A stretch of DNA of 64,000 nt from Chrysomallon squamiferum (taxonomy: Eukaryota; Mollusca; Gastropoda; Neomphalida; Peltospiridae). A program made the translations under genes and the position numbers. How positions within the stretch are numbered: the first letter of the stretch is position 1; every line of letters begins with the position of its first letter. The notes beneath the pieces are model-generated. The model was not told the origin of the DNA, did no database searches, and worked only from the letters and a program-made list of their open reading frames with translations. The stretch covers positions 12,867,038 to 12,931,037 of the forward strand of contig CM022667.1 of NCBI GenBank assembly GCA_012295275.1. The letters are read 5' to 3'. Below are positions 1 to 15,730 of this stretch, piece after piece.

Positions 1-2072
1 AACTAAAATAATAATTCGGTATAAGATTAATGTATTAACTTTTCTAGTCGGAATATTCCCCGTGTGTCAGAACCCAACAGAAAAGAGCATTCAGGTGTAG
101 TCTGCAGCCATTAAATAGGCGAAATTCTTGAGGCATTTTTTCCGGTAACGTAATTTGTGCCGTTACGAGTTATCGTTCCTGTTGGTCGATGCTAATTTGA
201 GTATATTTTGTTCCACTTCCAGACCTAGCGATTGAGAGTAAGATGCTCAGTCAAATAGATTAATAGCTAGGAAAATGCAGAATCTAGCAATTTTTGTATT
301 AATACGAGAAAATTGATTATCTGGTGGTTTTTTTTATGTATGCTTTAAAATTTTCACATCTTATTTTCTGTCTGTTACACAACATGAAAATATTGTTTGA
401 AGATCTGTTTGAAGAAGCTTTTGTTTATCTCCCTTTCTCTGTTTCTCTGTTTCTCTGTGTGTGTCTGTGTATGTGTGTGTGTGTGTGGACAGCTGTGCTA
501 TTTTTTGATATACAAAAAGTGTATTTTAAACAATTATGTTTGAAACACAGTAACTGTAGTGATGTTAATATTAGATGTTTGTTCAAACACGTGCATGGCA
601 TTCTAAATAATAATAATAATAATAATAACAAAAATTTGAAAACCATATATGTGTCATTGTATTTTACTTAAGCAGTGCTGTAGATTTAAGTTAATTACAC
701 AGTCTACAAGAACGTCACTCCCTAACTGAAAATATTAATTATAGTAAAAAGAAAATAATAATAAAAAGAAGAAGACAAATGTAACAGATAAAGAAATAAA
801 AATGGATAAATGAACAAATATTGTACTGAAAAATACATAAACATTTTATTTACCAACACCTCAGCATATTATTTAAAAAAAAATTAAAAAAACAACAACC
901 ACATACTTTTATGTAATGAAAATAAAAATCCAGATATGCATCAAAGTATTTTAAAGTTAATTCTTATTAGTTCTGTCTACATTTATAATATGAGTGTTAA
1001 TCACTTGAGAATTTAACGTTAAAAGTTATTTGCTATAAACATACGTAAATGCATTTGGGCGCGCACAGAGAAACATACATAAAAAAACATACATTTCTAC
1101 AGAAGAGAACATACATCTCAGTCCTTTTGTAAACCAGCAGTCGTGGAACTCTGCCTGGAATTGGAAAAATGTGCTAAAGCGAGTATCCCGAAAACTGATC
1201 AGATGAACAAAGGTAACAGTACTGATGTTCAGAATTTTGTGGATACGTCTATAGTTTATAAAAATTATTTGTTAGATTATTTTAATTTAGTATACACAAC
1301 GTTTTTCTGATTTACAAAACCACGATGATTAATTTTGACAAAAGTTTAATAAACGGACATTTTCTGTTTTACTAGCGACGATTTAAGAACTGGTTTAATT
1401 GCATGTTTAATTTTGAACGTTATCTGAAAAATTATATTTACTTTAATAAATATAAGAAAGAAATAGTAATAAACTTTATGAATATTTGAAACTGAACTGC
1501 TGAGTTTTTGAATCTCTTTGTAACCATTTTGCTATCGTTATGCGGGGTCTCATAGCGTAGAAGCTTGCCATGTTCAAATTTTCCCTACGTAGTTTGTATA
1601 CTCAAAGCGCTATCAAATGTAAACGAGGTATTCTTTGTAATGTTAGATTATAATTTTAATAATTCCTTTACCATTTAAATCTATATTTACTATTTAATAG
1701 GCGAATTACTAGAACTCGGCACTTACGATAATCACCATGAATGTGTAATGATACCTGACCTCTATGCACTCGAATAGATGAAATCTTATCAGTGCCACAG
1801 AATTTATCACAACGATCAAACTGAAATGTACTCGCCTAGCTACAAAATTTTCATTAACAAAAATATCTAGCCCAACAATTGATTTTACTCGTCTTGAGCT
1901 TTGTATCCCAGTAAAAAGCGAATGTTCTGATCTGTTCCGAACCATTTTTCAACAAGACGTTGCACAGCATATAATACTACAAATACTGTCATTAGAAGGT
2001 TATGTATGGTTAAATACATTATGTTTATTGTCTGAGATAACGTATACCTCATTATTGTTAACTCTGGTACAA
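1..2072. other. Intergenic, no gene recognised
   Basis: This is AT-rich sequence with short simple repeats, such as a TG-rich run near 455-487 and AAT units near 607-628. Open frames here are short and low in complexity. A stretch around 185-260 resembles one near 9,545-9,615 (shared pattern of a T-rich run, CTTCCAGA, and GAGTAAGA/GCTCAGTCA). It is probably a dispersed repeat that I cannot classify. On the minus strand an AATAAA lies at 2029-2024, about 45 bases past the stop of the neighbouring gene, and is a candidate poly(A) signal for it. Confidence 0.5.
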
Positions 2073-5265
<3,193 letters not shown>

Positions 5266-5589
5266 GGTGAAAAAAAAAAAGCGTTTAGTTTCTCTGCAAA
5301 AAATTACAAATAACTTTGAACATGAAGATCACTAGAAATCATAATATGTTAGGATGATGTAGTCTATGATGGTGAAGTGTACATGTGTATCATATTAATA
5401 TGGCTCTCTTTCTATCTGTATGTATGATGACATCATGTTGGAGTGTATGTGTGTCTGTTTATGTCTGTATGGCGTTTGCGAGCATGAATATGTATGTATG
5501 TATGTATGTATGTATGTCTGCTTATGTGGACAGCTATGAAGATATCAGATAATATTATCAGTGTATATTAATCGGGATATGTAGGCTAC

Positions 5590-6782
5590 GAAAGGTGTAA
5601 GGAAAAATCAATCAATCAATCAATCATAAATAAATAAATAATAATAATAATAATAATAAAAAATAAAAAAGAAGATCATGAAGAAGAGAAAAGATATGAC
5701 AAATAAAACAAAAAGAGGAAATAAAAAAAATAAATTAGAAAAACAAAATTGAAGAGTTTACAAATTTCATAAACAAAAAAGCAATTGTAATAAATACATT
5801 GATGCATAAATAAATAATATAATAATGATGATGATTATAAGGAAATTCAGATCATGTTAAACTTTTAATAATAAAATAGCGACAATAATAATAATAATAA
5901 AAACACAAAAGAACAAGAAGGTCAGAAATAAGAGTTTTGATATAGTATATCTTGAAGAAGAAGAAAAAAGAAAAAGATACGACGAAAGAAGAAATGGAAG
6001 AAGAAGAAAAGAAGAAGAGCTCCGAAGAAGAAGAAAAAAAGAAGCAGTGAAAAAATTTAAGAAGAATGAAATGAAAGCAGAATTGAGAAAAAATGAATAA
6101 AATACAAAAAGAAAAAACAATTAGAATAATTTTAAAATAATAATACTAATAATAAACGAGTTTTTAAAAGTCCTTTTCTCCAAATACTCAGCACCAGACC
6201 TTCTTCTGATGTTACCATCAGAATTATTCAGGTTATTATTATTATTATTTTTTTTTTTGTATACTCGACGTAATATTTTTTAGGAAGAAGTTCAGATCGT
6301 ATTTCATTTGCATATAAGGTGTCTAGTAATATCTTTGTGTTTTGTGCTTGTGCTGTTGTGTGTAGCATTTTCTTTTATGGTAATGTATTCATTAAATGTT
6401 GTTGTTTTTTTTTTTTTTTGCCTTTGGTTTATGGCGAAATGTTTAGTGATGCATGTAAGGCAAAAATCTAAGTTACATATTTTTATGAGGTAATGCAATT
6501 ATGCGACTTACGGCGTAAGTAAGTAAGTAAATACATAAATATAAACTCACAAAAAACAAAACCTAAATAAATAAATGTATGTGCGTGTGTGTTTATGTGG
6601 ATGTTTACTGACGTTTGTGTATATGTTGTGTACGTACGGGTATATATATATAGATATATATTTATGTGTGTAATATGCGTACTGGTCTTTCATAACCGAC
6701 TGCTGCATGCCACAGTTAAATATTTTTATGAGGTAATGCAATAATGCGACTTACGTTGTAAGTAAGTAAATAAATAAATACA

Positions 6783-6817
<35 letters not shown>

Positions 6818-8561
6818 ATAGGAACCTCTAAATAAAATTCATAACCGACTGTTGCATGGCACAGTTTAGTTGCTAAAAATAATATTTAGCGAAACCCCCC
6901 CACACACACACACACACACATACACATTTGTAGTAACGGACATGGCAAAGTGTGTTTCAGATGAATGTTATTTCATTTCATTGACGTTTAAAGCAGAAAG
7001 ACTAATGTTAAATATATTCATTGTCAGAAATAAAAGTCTTCATATAGTATATCTTGTTTTCATATTGATAAATGTTATTTTACTTTACAGTTTGAAATAA
7101 GTTAATGATGACAGAAAGAAAACGCAATTAGAGTAATAACAAAATATAATAATAATAACAGGAAAAGAAGAAGAAGGTCACGAAGAAGAAGAAAAAAGAT
7201 ACGACGAAAGAAGAAATGGAAGAAGAAGAAAAAGAAGAACAGCGCGAAGAAGCAGTGAGATACAGCAGTACGGAAAGTGATGAGAAAAAGAATGAACTGA
7301 AAGCAGAATAAAATGATGACAGAAAGAAAAAGCAGTTAGAATAATTTTAAAATAATAATAATAAATAATTAAAAATAATTAAAAATTAAAAAAATAATTA
7401 AAAAAAAAAGAAATAAAAAAAGATGCGAATAAAGTACGAATCTGAATGAAAAACAAAATAACATAGAAAAATGTACAAATTTCATAAACAAAAGCAGAAA
7501 CTTACATTTTAAACTTTAAACGATCTGTTTTAAAAAGTCCTTTTCTCCAAATACTTATCACCACGTCTTCTTCTAATGTTTCTGGCAGAATTATTCAGGT
7601 TATTTTTCTTTGTGTATACCCTACGTAGTATTTTGTAGGAGGAAGTTCAGATTATGTTTCAGTTACCTGTGCGGTTTATCATAATATCTTTGCGTTTTGT
7701 GCAAGGTGCTCTTGTGTCCACCATTTTCTTTTATGGTAACATCTTCTTTATTTTTTTCTTTCTTTCATTTTTTGTATTTTTATTTTGTATTTTTTTTTTT
7801 TTTGCGTTTGGTTTGTCACGAACTATTTAGTGATGCATGAAAAGTCCTTTTCTTCAAATACTTATCACTACATCTTCTTCTAATGTGTCTGGCAGAATTA
7901 TTCAGGTTATTGTTTTTTTTTTTTTTCAGACCATATTTTTTTTTAATATTTTTTTTTTTTTTTTTCTTTTTTCGATCTTGTTTACTTTATTTTTTTTATG
8001 CATCTTTTTTGTTTTTTTTGCTTTCGATCTATGACGAAATTAGTGATCAGTGAAAGTTAAATATTTTTGTGAGGTAATACAATAATGGGATTTACGTTGT
8101 AGGTAAATAAATAAATAAATAAGTAAATAGGAAACTCTCAAAAGACGTGTCCCCCCAACAAAAACAACAAAAAAATTAAAATAAAATGAACAACAAACAA
8201 TAAACCCACAACAAACAAAACCTAGGTATGTGTGTATGTGTACGTATGTGTGTACAGACGTGTGTGTATATGTGTACGTATTCATGTATGTATGTATTTT
8301 TGTACGTATATATAGTACTGATCTTTCATTTAAAAATATTATTAACCATATGAATTATTTTTTTAGAACATTTCATTTACTCTACAAGATATATTTTAAA
8401 TCTTCCTTTTTACAAAGATGAGAAAATACAAATATACCCATTTGCACTACCAGAGAATGCATAACCGATAATGAAAGTAAAAAACAAATACAGTTATGAT
8501 AAGTAAATAAGTAAAATTCATAACTGACTGCTGAAAATAATACTTTAGCGACACACACACA

Positions 8562-8606
<45 letters not shown>

Positions 8607-8790
8607 TTCTAGTGACGGACATGGCAAAGTATGTTTCAGGATAATGTTATTTGATTTCATTGACGTTTAAAGCAGAAAGACTGACATTATGCATATTCAT
8701 TGACAGAAATAAAAGTTTTCATATAGTATATGTTGTTGGCATATTGATAAATGTTAATTTGTTTTAGTTTGAAAAAAGTTAAGTTAGTCA
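5590..8790. repeat. Diverged tandem segmental duplication, about 1.5 kb unit
   Basis: Several blocks recur in the same order. A GAAGAAGAA-rich block with GATACGACGAAAGAAG lies at about 5,940-6,060 and 7,180-7,310. A block with GTCCTTTTCTCCAAATACT lies at about 6,168 and 7,535, with a third partial copy near 7,842. A block with TGAGGTAATGCAATAATG lies near 6,485, 6,730 and 8,070. A block with CATATAGTATATCTTG lies near 7,040 and 8,718. Short microsatellites, namely (AAAT)n at 6,770-6,822, (CA)n at 6,900-6,922 and (CA)n at 8,551-8,602, sit between them. No open frame is conserved between copies, so I see no gene. Confidence 0.6.
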
Positions 8791-8799
8791 AAAGACAAC

Positions 8800-9180
8800 T
8801 GAAGTTTCTAACGAAGAGCAAGTCACTCATTTTCTAAAGCGAAAACACCGGAGGATGACGTATACTTTCCTGTATATGGGAAGTTATTATAAGTGTTCGG
8901 ATGCTGCTAATTGAAAAGAACTGTACGTCCACCGCTTGATGACAGTGGGTTTCACCTGTAATTATCTGCGTATACATCTAAACTTATCAGGTTTACTTAA
9001 AGGTCACTGTAGTTATGTTGTACAACGCCATGGAACAATTCACTTACATCAGTCTGGTATTACTACCTATGTTGTTGAACTGAACTGGCTAAAATTCTTT
9101 AATTAACCTGATTTACGGCGTATTAACCCCATCTAAACGCGATAACTGCGCTGGGAGGAAATTACGGAAAACATTTAGCT
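8800..9180 (+). promoter_or_regulatory. Probable virilizer promoter and 5' UTR
   Basis: The 380 bases before the virilizer start are less AT-rich than their surroundings. They contain an ACCGGAGGATGACGTAT stretch near 8,847-8,863, which combines an ETS-like GGA core and a CRE-like TGACGT. The start region GCTATGGCGGACGCC has the ATGGCGG core of a YY1 element, often found over start codons of housekeeping genes. There is no TATA box near a likely start site. The exact transcription start is not visible. Confidence 0.4.
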
Positions 9181-10681
9181 ATGGCGGACGCCTTGATAGA
9201 GCCTCCTGTGGAACTGTTGTTCTTTGATACATTTTCGCACGAAGATAGTGAAGTAGCTATAGCTTATTTATTTATTTATTTATCTTTTTTTAAATTAAAA
9301 ATTATTTTCATTGTTTTCGATTTGTAAATCAAATAAGTTATTATAATGCACAGAATACAATTAATTATTTATTTATATTTTCATTTATTCTTTCGGTGGT
9401 CTTCGACTGGCCTGATGGCTAGCTAGTTTCATTTTTGACTGCTGTTTTTATTTGTGTTCATTACAACGCTGTTGAAGTAGGATGTTTTACTCTGACATTT
9501 GTATGTTAATGCATTCAGTAATGTCTCGCCATTGATGACAGTTAACGTCATTTAAGTTGGGTATTTCTTGTTCCTCTTCCAGAGTGGGAGTAAAACGCCC
9601 AATCAGTCACACTGTTTCGTATACTTTATAAATATAGTCTTATTAATAGTATATGTTTATATGTTATATGGCATAACGGTTAACTGACATAATGAATTGT
9701 CAAGCTCCAAGTCATGATATTTGGGTTTCTGTTTAAGGAAAGGTGGAAATAAACTACCATTTGCATATAATTTATATAAGAATACTCTTAAAATTAATAC
9801 TATTATTACTTCTGACTATGAAATGTAATTCTTATTTAATAAGCAGTAACAAACAAAGCAGTCATGAAAAGACATATGGATGTATATGAAATATTTGACA
9901 AGATTTGTTCATATCGCACAGTAGTACACTTTATAATTTATTTATCAATATTTTATTATTTTTTAGGATCTCAATTTAGACTTGGTTCGATTTCCATGTC
10001 CTGTTTTAATATGTGAGGTACGGGTTGTGCCACTTGGTACCCAGGTGCAAGCTGATTTACCTGGTGGATCAAGACGAGGGTAATTTTATTTTAAAAATAA
10101 ATCAAATATTTTGTTTGAGGAAATGGCATACAAAAACTTTTAATATTTCCAGAAAAACAGTGTATATCAGAGAAACTTTTGAACGCACACACACTCACAC
10201 ATATATATTCATATGTATATGTATGCTAATCAAATCCATTTTGTAGCAGACACTGATACATCCCTTACATAAATTCACTGAAATTCTTTGATTAGTTTTA
10301 AAAAATTGACAAATCACAAGCACTTTTTTTTTCACATAGTCACAGCTCTGTTCGTCCAGCCAGCTTATGTGAATTTGGGGCAACTTATGTCTCTGAATTA
10401 AAATGTCATTTATTTTGCATATATTAGTGTTAACAATGGAGTACTTTAATATTATTCAGGAGCTAGTATTTTTTTCATTTCACCAGTTGGGCACAAGAAG
10501 AGAGTTAATTCTTCAAATTCAGTTTCACAAAAAAAAAAAAATGTGATGTACCAGTGCTGTGAAAAAGTGATCAGTTTTGTGAATACATAATCATAATGCA
10601 CCAAATATGTGTATAGTAGGATGTTAAATGTGTGAGGCTGTGAGCAAAAGTAATGGACCTAAGCTCTTCATATGCATATAC

Positions 10682-10727
<46 letters not shown>

Positions 10728-11666
10728 AACTTTGGAGAAATAATTAAATTACTGAATATGTTAATGTCAGATAAATTACCCATAACCATTCAAAGTAGGT
10801 AAAACTTTGACAAATTCTTAACAGCAACATGGGATGTTTTGATTATCACAAAGTGACAAATGTCTGATGTTAAAAGAAAGAAATTTACATTCTGTGCTAC
10901 AGACACTTTGTGTGTGCAAACTGGAGACATATAATCATTACTTACTTAATCAGTTAATGCATTTTTAAAATATTATAGTTTTGTTATATTATATTATAAT
11001 CAGCATTGAAATGTATTTATTTATTTATTTAGAAGTCTTGACAAATTATAAAAATATGTCCAGTTAAATTAAATTTGTTTAATGTTTTTATATTTGGACA
11101 CTTCAAATGTATATCTGAGTGAAATGTAGTGATGCCTTCATAATAATAATAATAATAATAATTAATCTTGATGTCATTCAGGGCTACCAACCCATCAAGT
11201 TTCAAGCTGGAATTGTTTGTCAACAATCTTGGCAAACCAAATGCTTCAACATTTGAGCAGCTTGGCCAGTAAGTATTCTTTTTAAAAGAAGAAAAATATA
11301 TTTTGAGTAACTGGAATGCAGATTTTTCGCTTGTTAAATCGGTAACTCAGTCCCCAGTGCATTCATTTCAGCCAGTACAAAGTATGTTCTTTGCTAGTGG
11401 AAGATGTAGGTAGAAGTTTCTTTGTTGGTAATTAAAAAGAATAGTTATAAAAAGTTATAAAATAGTATGTATCCTTTCACATAATAACTATATTAGGTGT
11501 CACAAAACATATATATATATATATATAAATATACAAAATATATATAAAATATATAATTTAATAATAAAATAAGGTGAATTATCATTGACTGTTCATTTAT
11601 ATATTAGAAGAAGAAGAAGTAAATCCCTGGTAATAGGTCATTCTTGTTGAGGGGTATTTTTGTTAT

Positions 11667-11705
<39 letters not shown>

Positions 11706-14700
11706 TACAGAAAACAAAATTTTAATTACATCAATACATGTGATCATTTCATATAGTACAGTTAACTAAATGATTTTTTTGAGTTATTATTTTATTTAAT
11801 CAAATTAATGTTAAATTAATTTTTTATATTTTAGACTCGACTACAAAGAAAATGTCACCATTCAGTTAAAGCCAGAGGAAGATGTAAGTTTTTAAAAATT
11901 AACTTCTGTTATCTTTGTGGACTTAGGAATTGTTTGTAAAATGGGGTTGTGACACTTATCCTCTAATTAGAGCTGGTAGATTACGAATGTTGTTTTTAAC
12001 TTTGATTGTATACTGCACATTAGTGAAAATAAACATTTCTTTAATGATGTTTTTGTTTACACTTCACCTTGGCATAGTTCATAATGAAATCACTAGGTAC
12101 AGAATTTACTTGCATATAAGTAGCATGTGACGGTTGATACAATATTAATTTACAAAAATGCATAGAGATTGTATATTAGTATTCAGTTGAGAGTACTAAT
12201 AAAAAAAAAGTCTATGTTACATAACACTTGTTGAAATGATTATATTTATCACACCCAGATTATGTGTGCAGATCAATAGGGGTGTATGTAAGTGTTTTCT
12301 GTTAGCTGGTCAGTAGAAAGTTGTCAGAATAAACTCTTGAGTTTGCAGTCTCTGTTTAATTTAGGTACAAAATAATATAGTTTACAGATGTAATATCCTT
12401 AGGAGGTGGAGGCTGCTGGAAAGCTTTAGTATAACGAGCTGATGTGAAATATGATTGGATTCAGAACTGGTCCACTTTATCAACTCTTTGGGCTGTTTAC
12501 CACCTCTTTCAGTACATTATCATTGCTGTCTGCTGTCCTGTTTGAATGAGGATTTATAGATAATAATAAAAGTTAGTTGATCTCTTGCGTCATTTCTTTA
12601 ATGATCACTGTGTTGATCATAATGTCTTGACTTGTACTTACAGTGTATGTTTTTGCTGTACAGCATACCGAGGTATGTCAGAATCCCTAGTATTTATTGT
12701 ATCTCATTTTCATTGGTACAGTATGTCTAGGTATTGTCTACATTTATCATATAAAATGGTTAATGATTTCCACTGTATGATACACTGTATGTAAAACCCA
12801 TATTTGACACTGACACCTGTTAACATAAAAAGTAGGCTGAGCAAATGTTCATTCATTTACACAACCAAATTTAAATATATGAAGTTCAGAGGTGACTTGA
12901 ACATCAGTTAAGAAATCCAGAGCTTGTTTTGCCAATTTTGTGTTGTTTAGTTAGTAAAAACAGTCTACATTATGACATTATATGGCTCTGAATGAAAGTA
13001 TAATAAGAACATTTGTCAGAAAATTAGTTAAATATGGTCACATATTTGTTTTTCACTTCGATTTGTTCTGCAGATAGCAATAGGTGGATGCTTATTTTGC
13101 AGATTTCAAACTGTCTAGCTGAGCAAAATTATATACAGGATGGCATATATAATTATTATTATCATAATACCATATTTATATAGCAAGTTTTCCATGCTAA
13201 GTAAGTTCATGGGTGCTTTACAGTGTAAGCTAATGAACTAAAATATAACAAGACATGGACATAAACATAATGCTGAACATGTTAAAATGGTGATAAAAAT
13301 AAATGTGTCATTTCAAAATTGTATAACATATTTAACAGACTAGCTTTTACATAATAAGTTTGGAAAAATAAAACATAACAATACATTAAGAAAGTGGATT
13401 TGAAAGAAATGGGTCTCAGCAGTGTTTTGAATGTGGTTATTGTTTCAGCCTCCTTGATGTTACTTGGGAGTGAATTCCACAAAGCATAACTGAAACATCT
13501 CTGGCCACATTTGATTGTTTTATTCTTGGTGTTACTGATCTTAATGAATTCTCTGATCATAGAGACATACTGTACATTTTCAGCATGTCTTTGATTTACT
13601 CTGGGAAATGATTGCTCAAGAGCTTGTACTTTATCCTACAGTGGACAGACAACTGGCATTATGTGACTGTGATGTGATGACTGGTCCAATGAGTGCTGGT
13701 GTATTCTGTATTAGGCAAACTGAGTAGAAGTCTATTTCAATAGACCAGTTGTTATGTCACAAGTCCATTCACTTTTGTTTTTGTTTTTCTGGCCTCACTG
13801 GTCAGATACTGCCTGATTGTGCTGATCTTCCATAGCTAAGCATAGCTTGACAAACATACTACATTCACTTGATGCTCCATAGACATTGTAGAATCAAACA
13901 CAACACCAAGATTTCTCAGAGGGAAGCATTACCCACAGTAACTGGTGTGGTGTCAGAATGTTTCAGAATCTTGGAGTCCAACCCAGGCTTTGTCAGAAGG
14001 GGTCTAATGTGGGCAGATTTGAAGTCCTTTGGAACACATGGAAGTGTTAATGATATTAGTCACAAGAGATCTAAGCTCATCTAAGCATTATTTCAGCAAC
14101 CATGTTGATACTGGATCAAGCTTCAAAGATTTATCAAGAGATTTACTTCTTGTGCTGCAGGTGTAAGATCCACCAGGGGATTGGTCACATCTGCACTTGT
14201 TTCATGATCAAGCCTGGAAGCAGACTGCAGACCATTCCTGATGGTTTCAGTCTTCTTTAACAAAGAAGTCACTAAACTTCTGTGCCAATTCACTTGATGA
14301 CATTCCACTGGGTAGAGATGGACTGCTGTTACTACCTGATATATGCCTTTTGTATCATATCCATATTCGTTTCAATAGTAAGACATCTGTGCTTCCTTTG
14401 GTAGTCTGTTTATGATTTTTATATACTTGGTGTTCAGTGGTCAACCTTGATGTTTGCCATTTGCATTTGAGCTTGTGTTGAAAATGTTTTGCTTGATGGA
14501 GATTGTCTATGTACCAAGGTCAACTGGGCACAGCATGTACCGATACAAGGGAATTCAGTCCATCATTATGTGCACTTGGTAAAGAATCCACAGAACTATT
14601 GGCGAAGCACTTATGTCATGTTTGAAAGCCTCAACATTAGTTGTGAACAGTTTCCTAAAAGACACTGATTTTGGGCCTGGTGTGGTATGTTACAGCTAAC

Positions 14701-15147
14701 TGTATAGATATTTACATCACAATCCATGCATTCAAAATGACTGAAGTCATCCTTGTGACTGGAAGTGACAAGATGGACAGATACGGCAGACTTGTAGATG
14801 AGGGCAACACCACCTCCTTTTCTTTCTGGGCACATGCTTCCTCTTGTATCTGGTAGGAACAGGCTCTTCAGGTTGTTTTTTGTCAACTGTATTTTACAAC
14901 CGTGTCTCAGTCACTGCAACATCAAAAAGCCTGTTTGTCAGTTGTATTGGTTACAGTGTGGTATTTATACTCTGATTTATTATGCAGATAGCAACAGATG
15001 GGCTGATTCTCAAAGGCTGGTACAGCACAATAACTCTGGCTGTCTATGGCTGTGAAACAACAGTCGTGGTAAAACCTGAACGAGCATCACCCCCACCACC
15101 CCCTCCATTGCCTTCCCAACAGACAGTCACCAGACCTAAAACAAGAG
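9181..15147 (+). CDS. VIRMA: Virilizer exons 1-5: conserved N-terminal domain
   Basis: Exons are 9181-9252, 9967-10079, 11182-11268, 11835-11883 and 14988-15147, and all phases agree. The start is the first [21 protein letters not shown]. The adjoining exons read [56 protein letters not shown] and [21 protein letters not shown]. These are the signature segments of the virilizer N-terminal domain (Pfam VIR_N). A proline run (SPPPPPPLP) follows in exon 5. Intron 4 is 3.1 kb and contains a LINE remnant in reverse orientation. Confidence 0.93.
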
Positions 15148-15695
15148 GTGAGGTCTTTTAATGTTTAGCATTTTTAAATATTATTTCTACAAAGATTCAG
15201 TTGATCATTATTTGAGCAGATGCCTTCTTTATGACTATTTTATTTCTTGTAGTTTTCTTCCAATATTATTATTATTAAATTTATACAAACATAGATATAC
15301 AGACAGATATACATATATGCATATTTAAATACATTTATCTATTTCTTGTTCCAACCTGTATCCAGTTTATCAAAGGCCGAGGCTTTTGCCTTCATTAATA
15401 GAATCATTTCAGCTTCTTCCAAACAACAAAATGTTTATAAAACAGATTTAAGTTTACATTTAAGGCATAAAAGTGTTCTAAGTATTCTTGAAATGTTGAA
15501 AAATAAAAATAACATTTGTTAATGCAGCAGATTTAGATTCAGTTAGGCTATTAGGAATGTTGAAACAATGGATGTTGTGCTGTGGTATTTCAGAAGGTCA
15601 TCATGAACCAGAGACAAGACCAACTCAGCAGCCACAACAGCAGCATCCACTGGATTTCATCCAGGAACAGGTTGAGCGTCAAATACAACAGCAAA

Positions 15696-15730
<35 letters not shown>

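Noticed and set aside
13869-14084. Plus-strand 71-codon frame in intron 4
   Set aside because: It lies antisense to the LINE relic, whose minus-strand frame explains the sequence.
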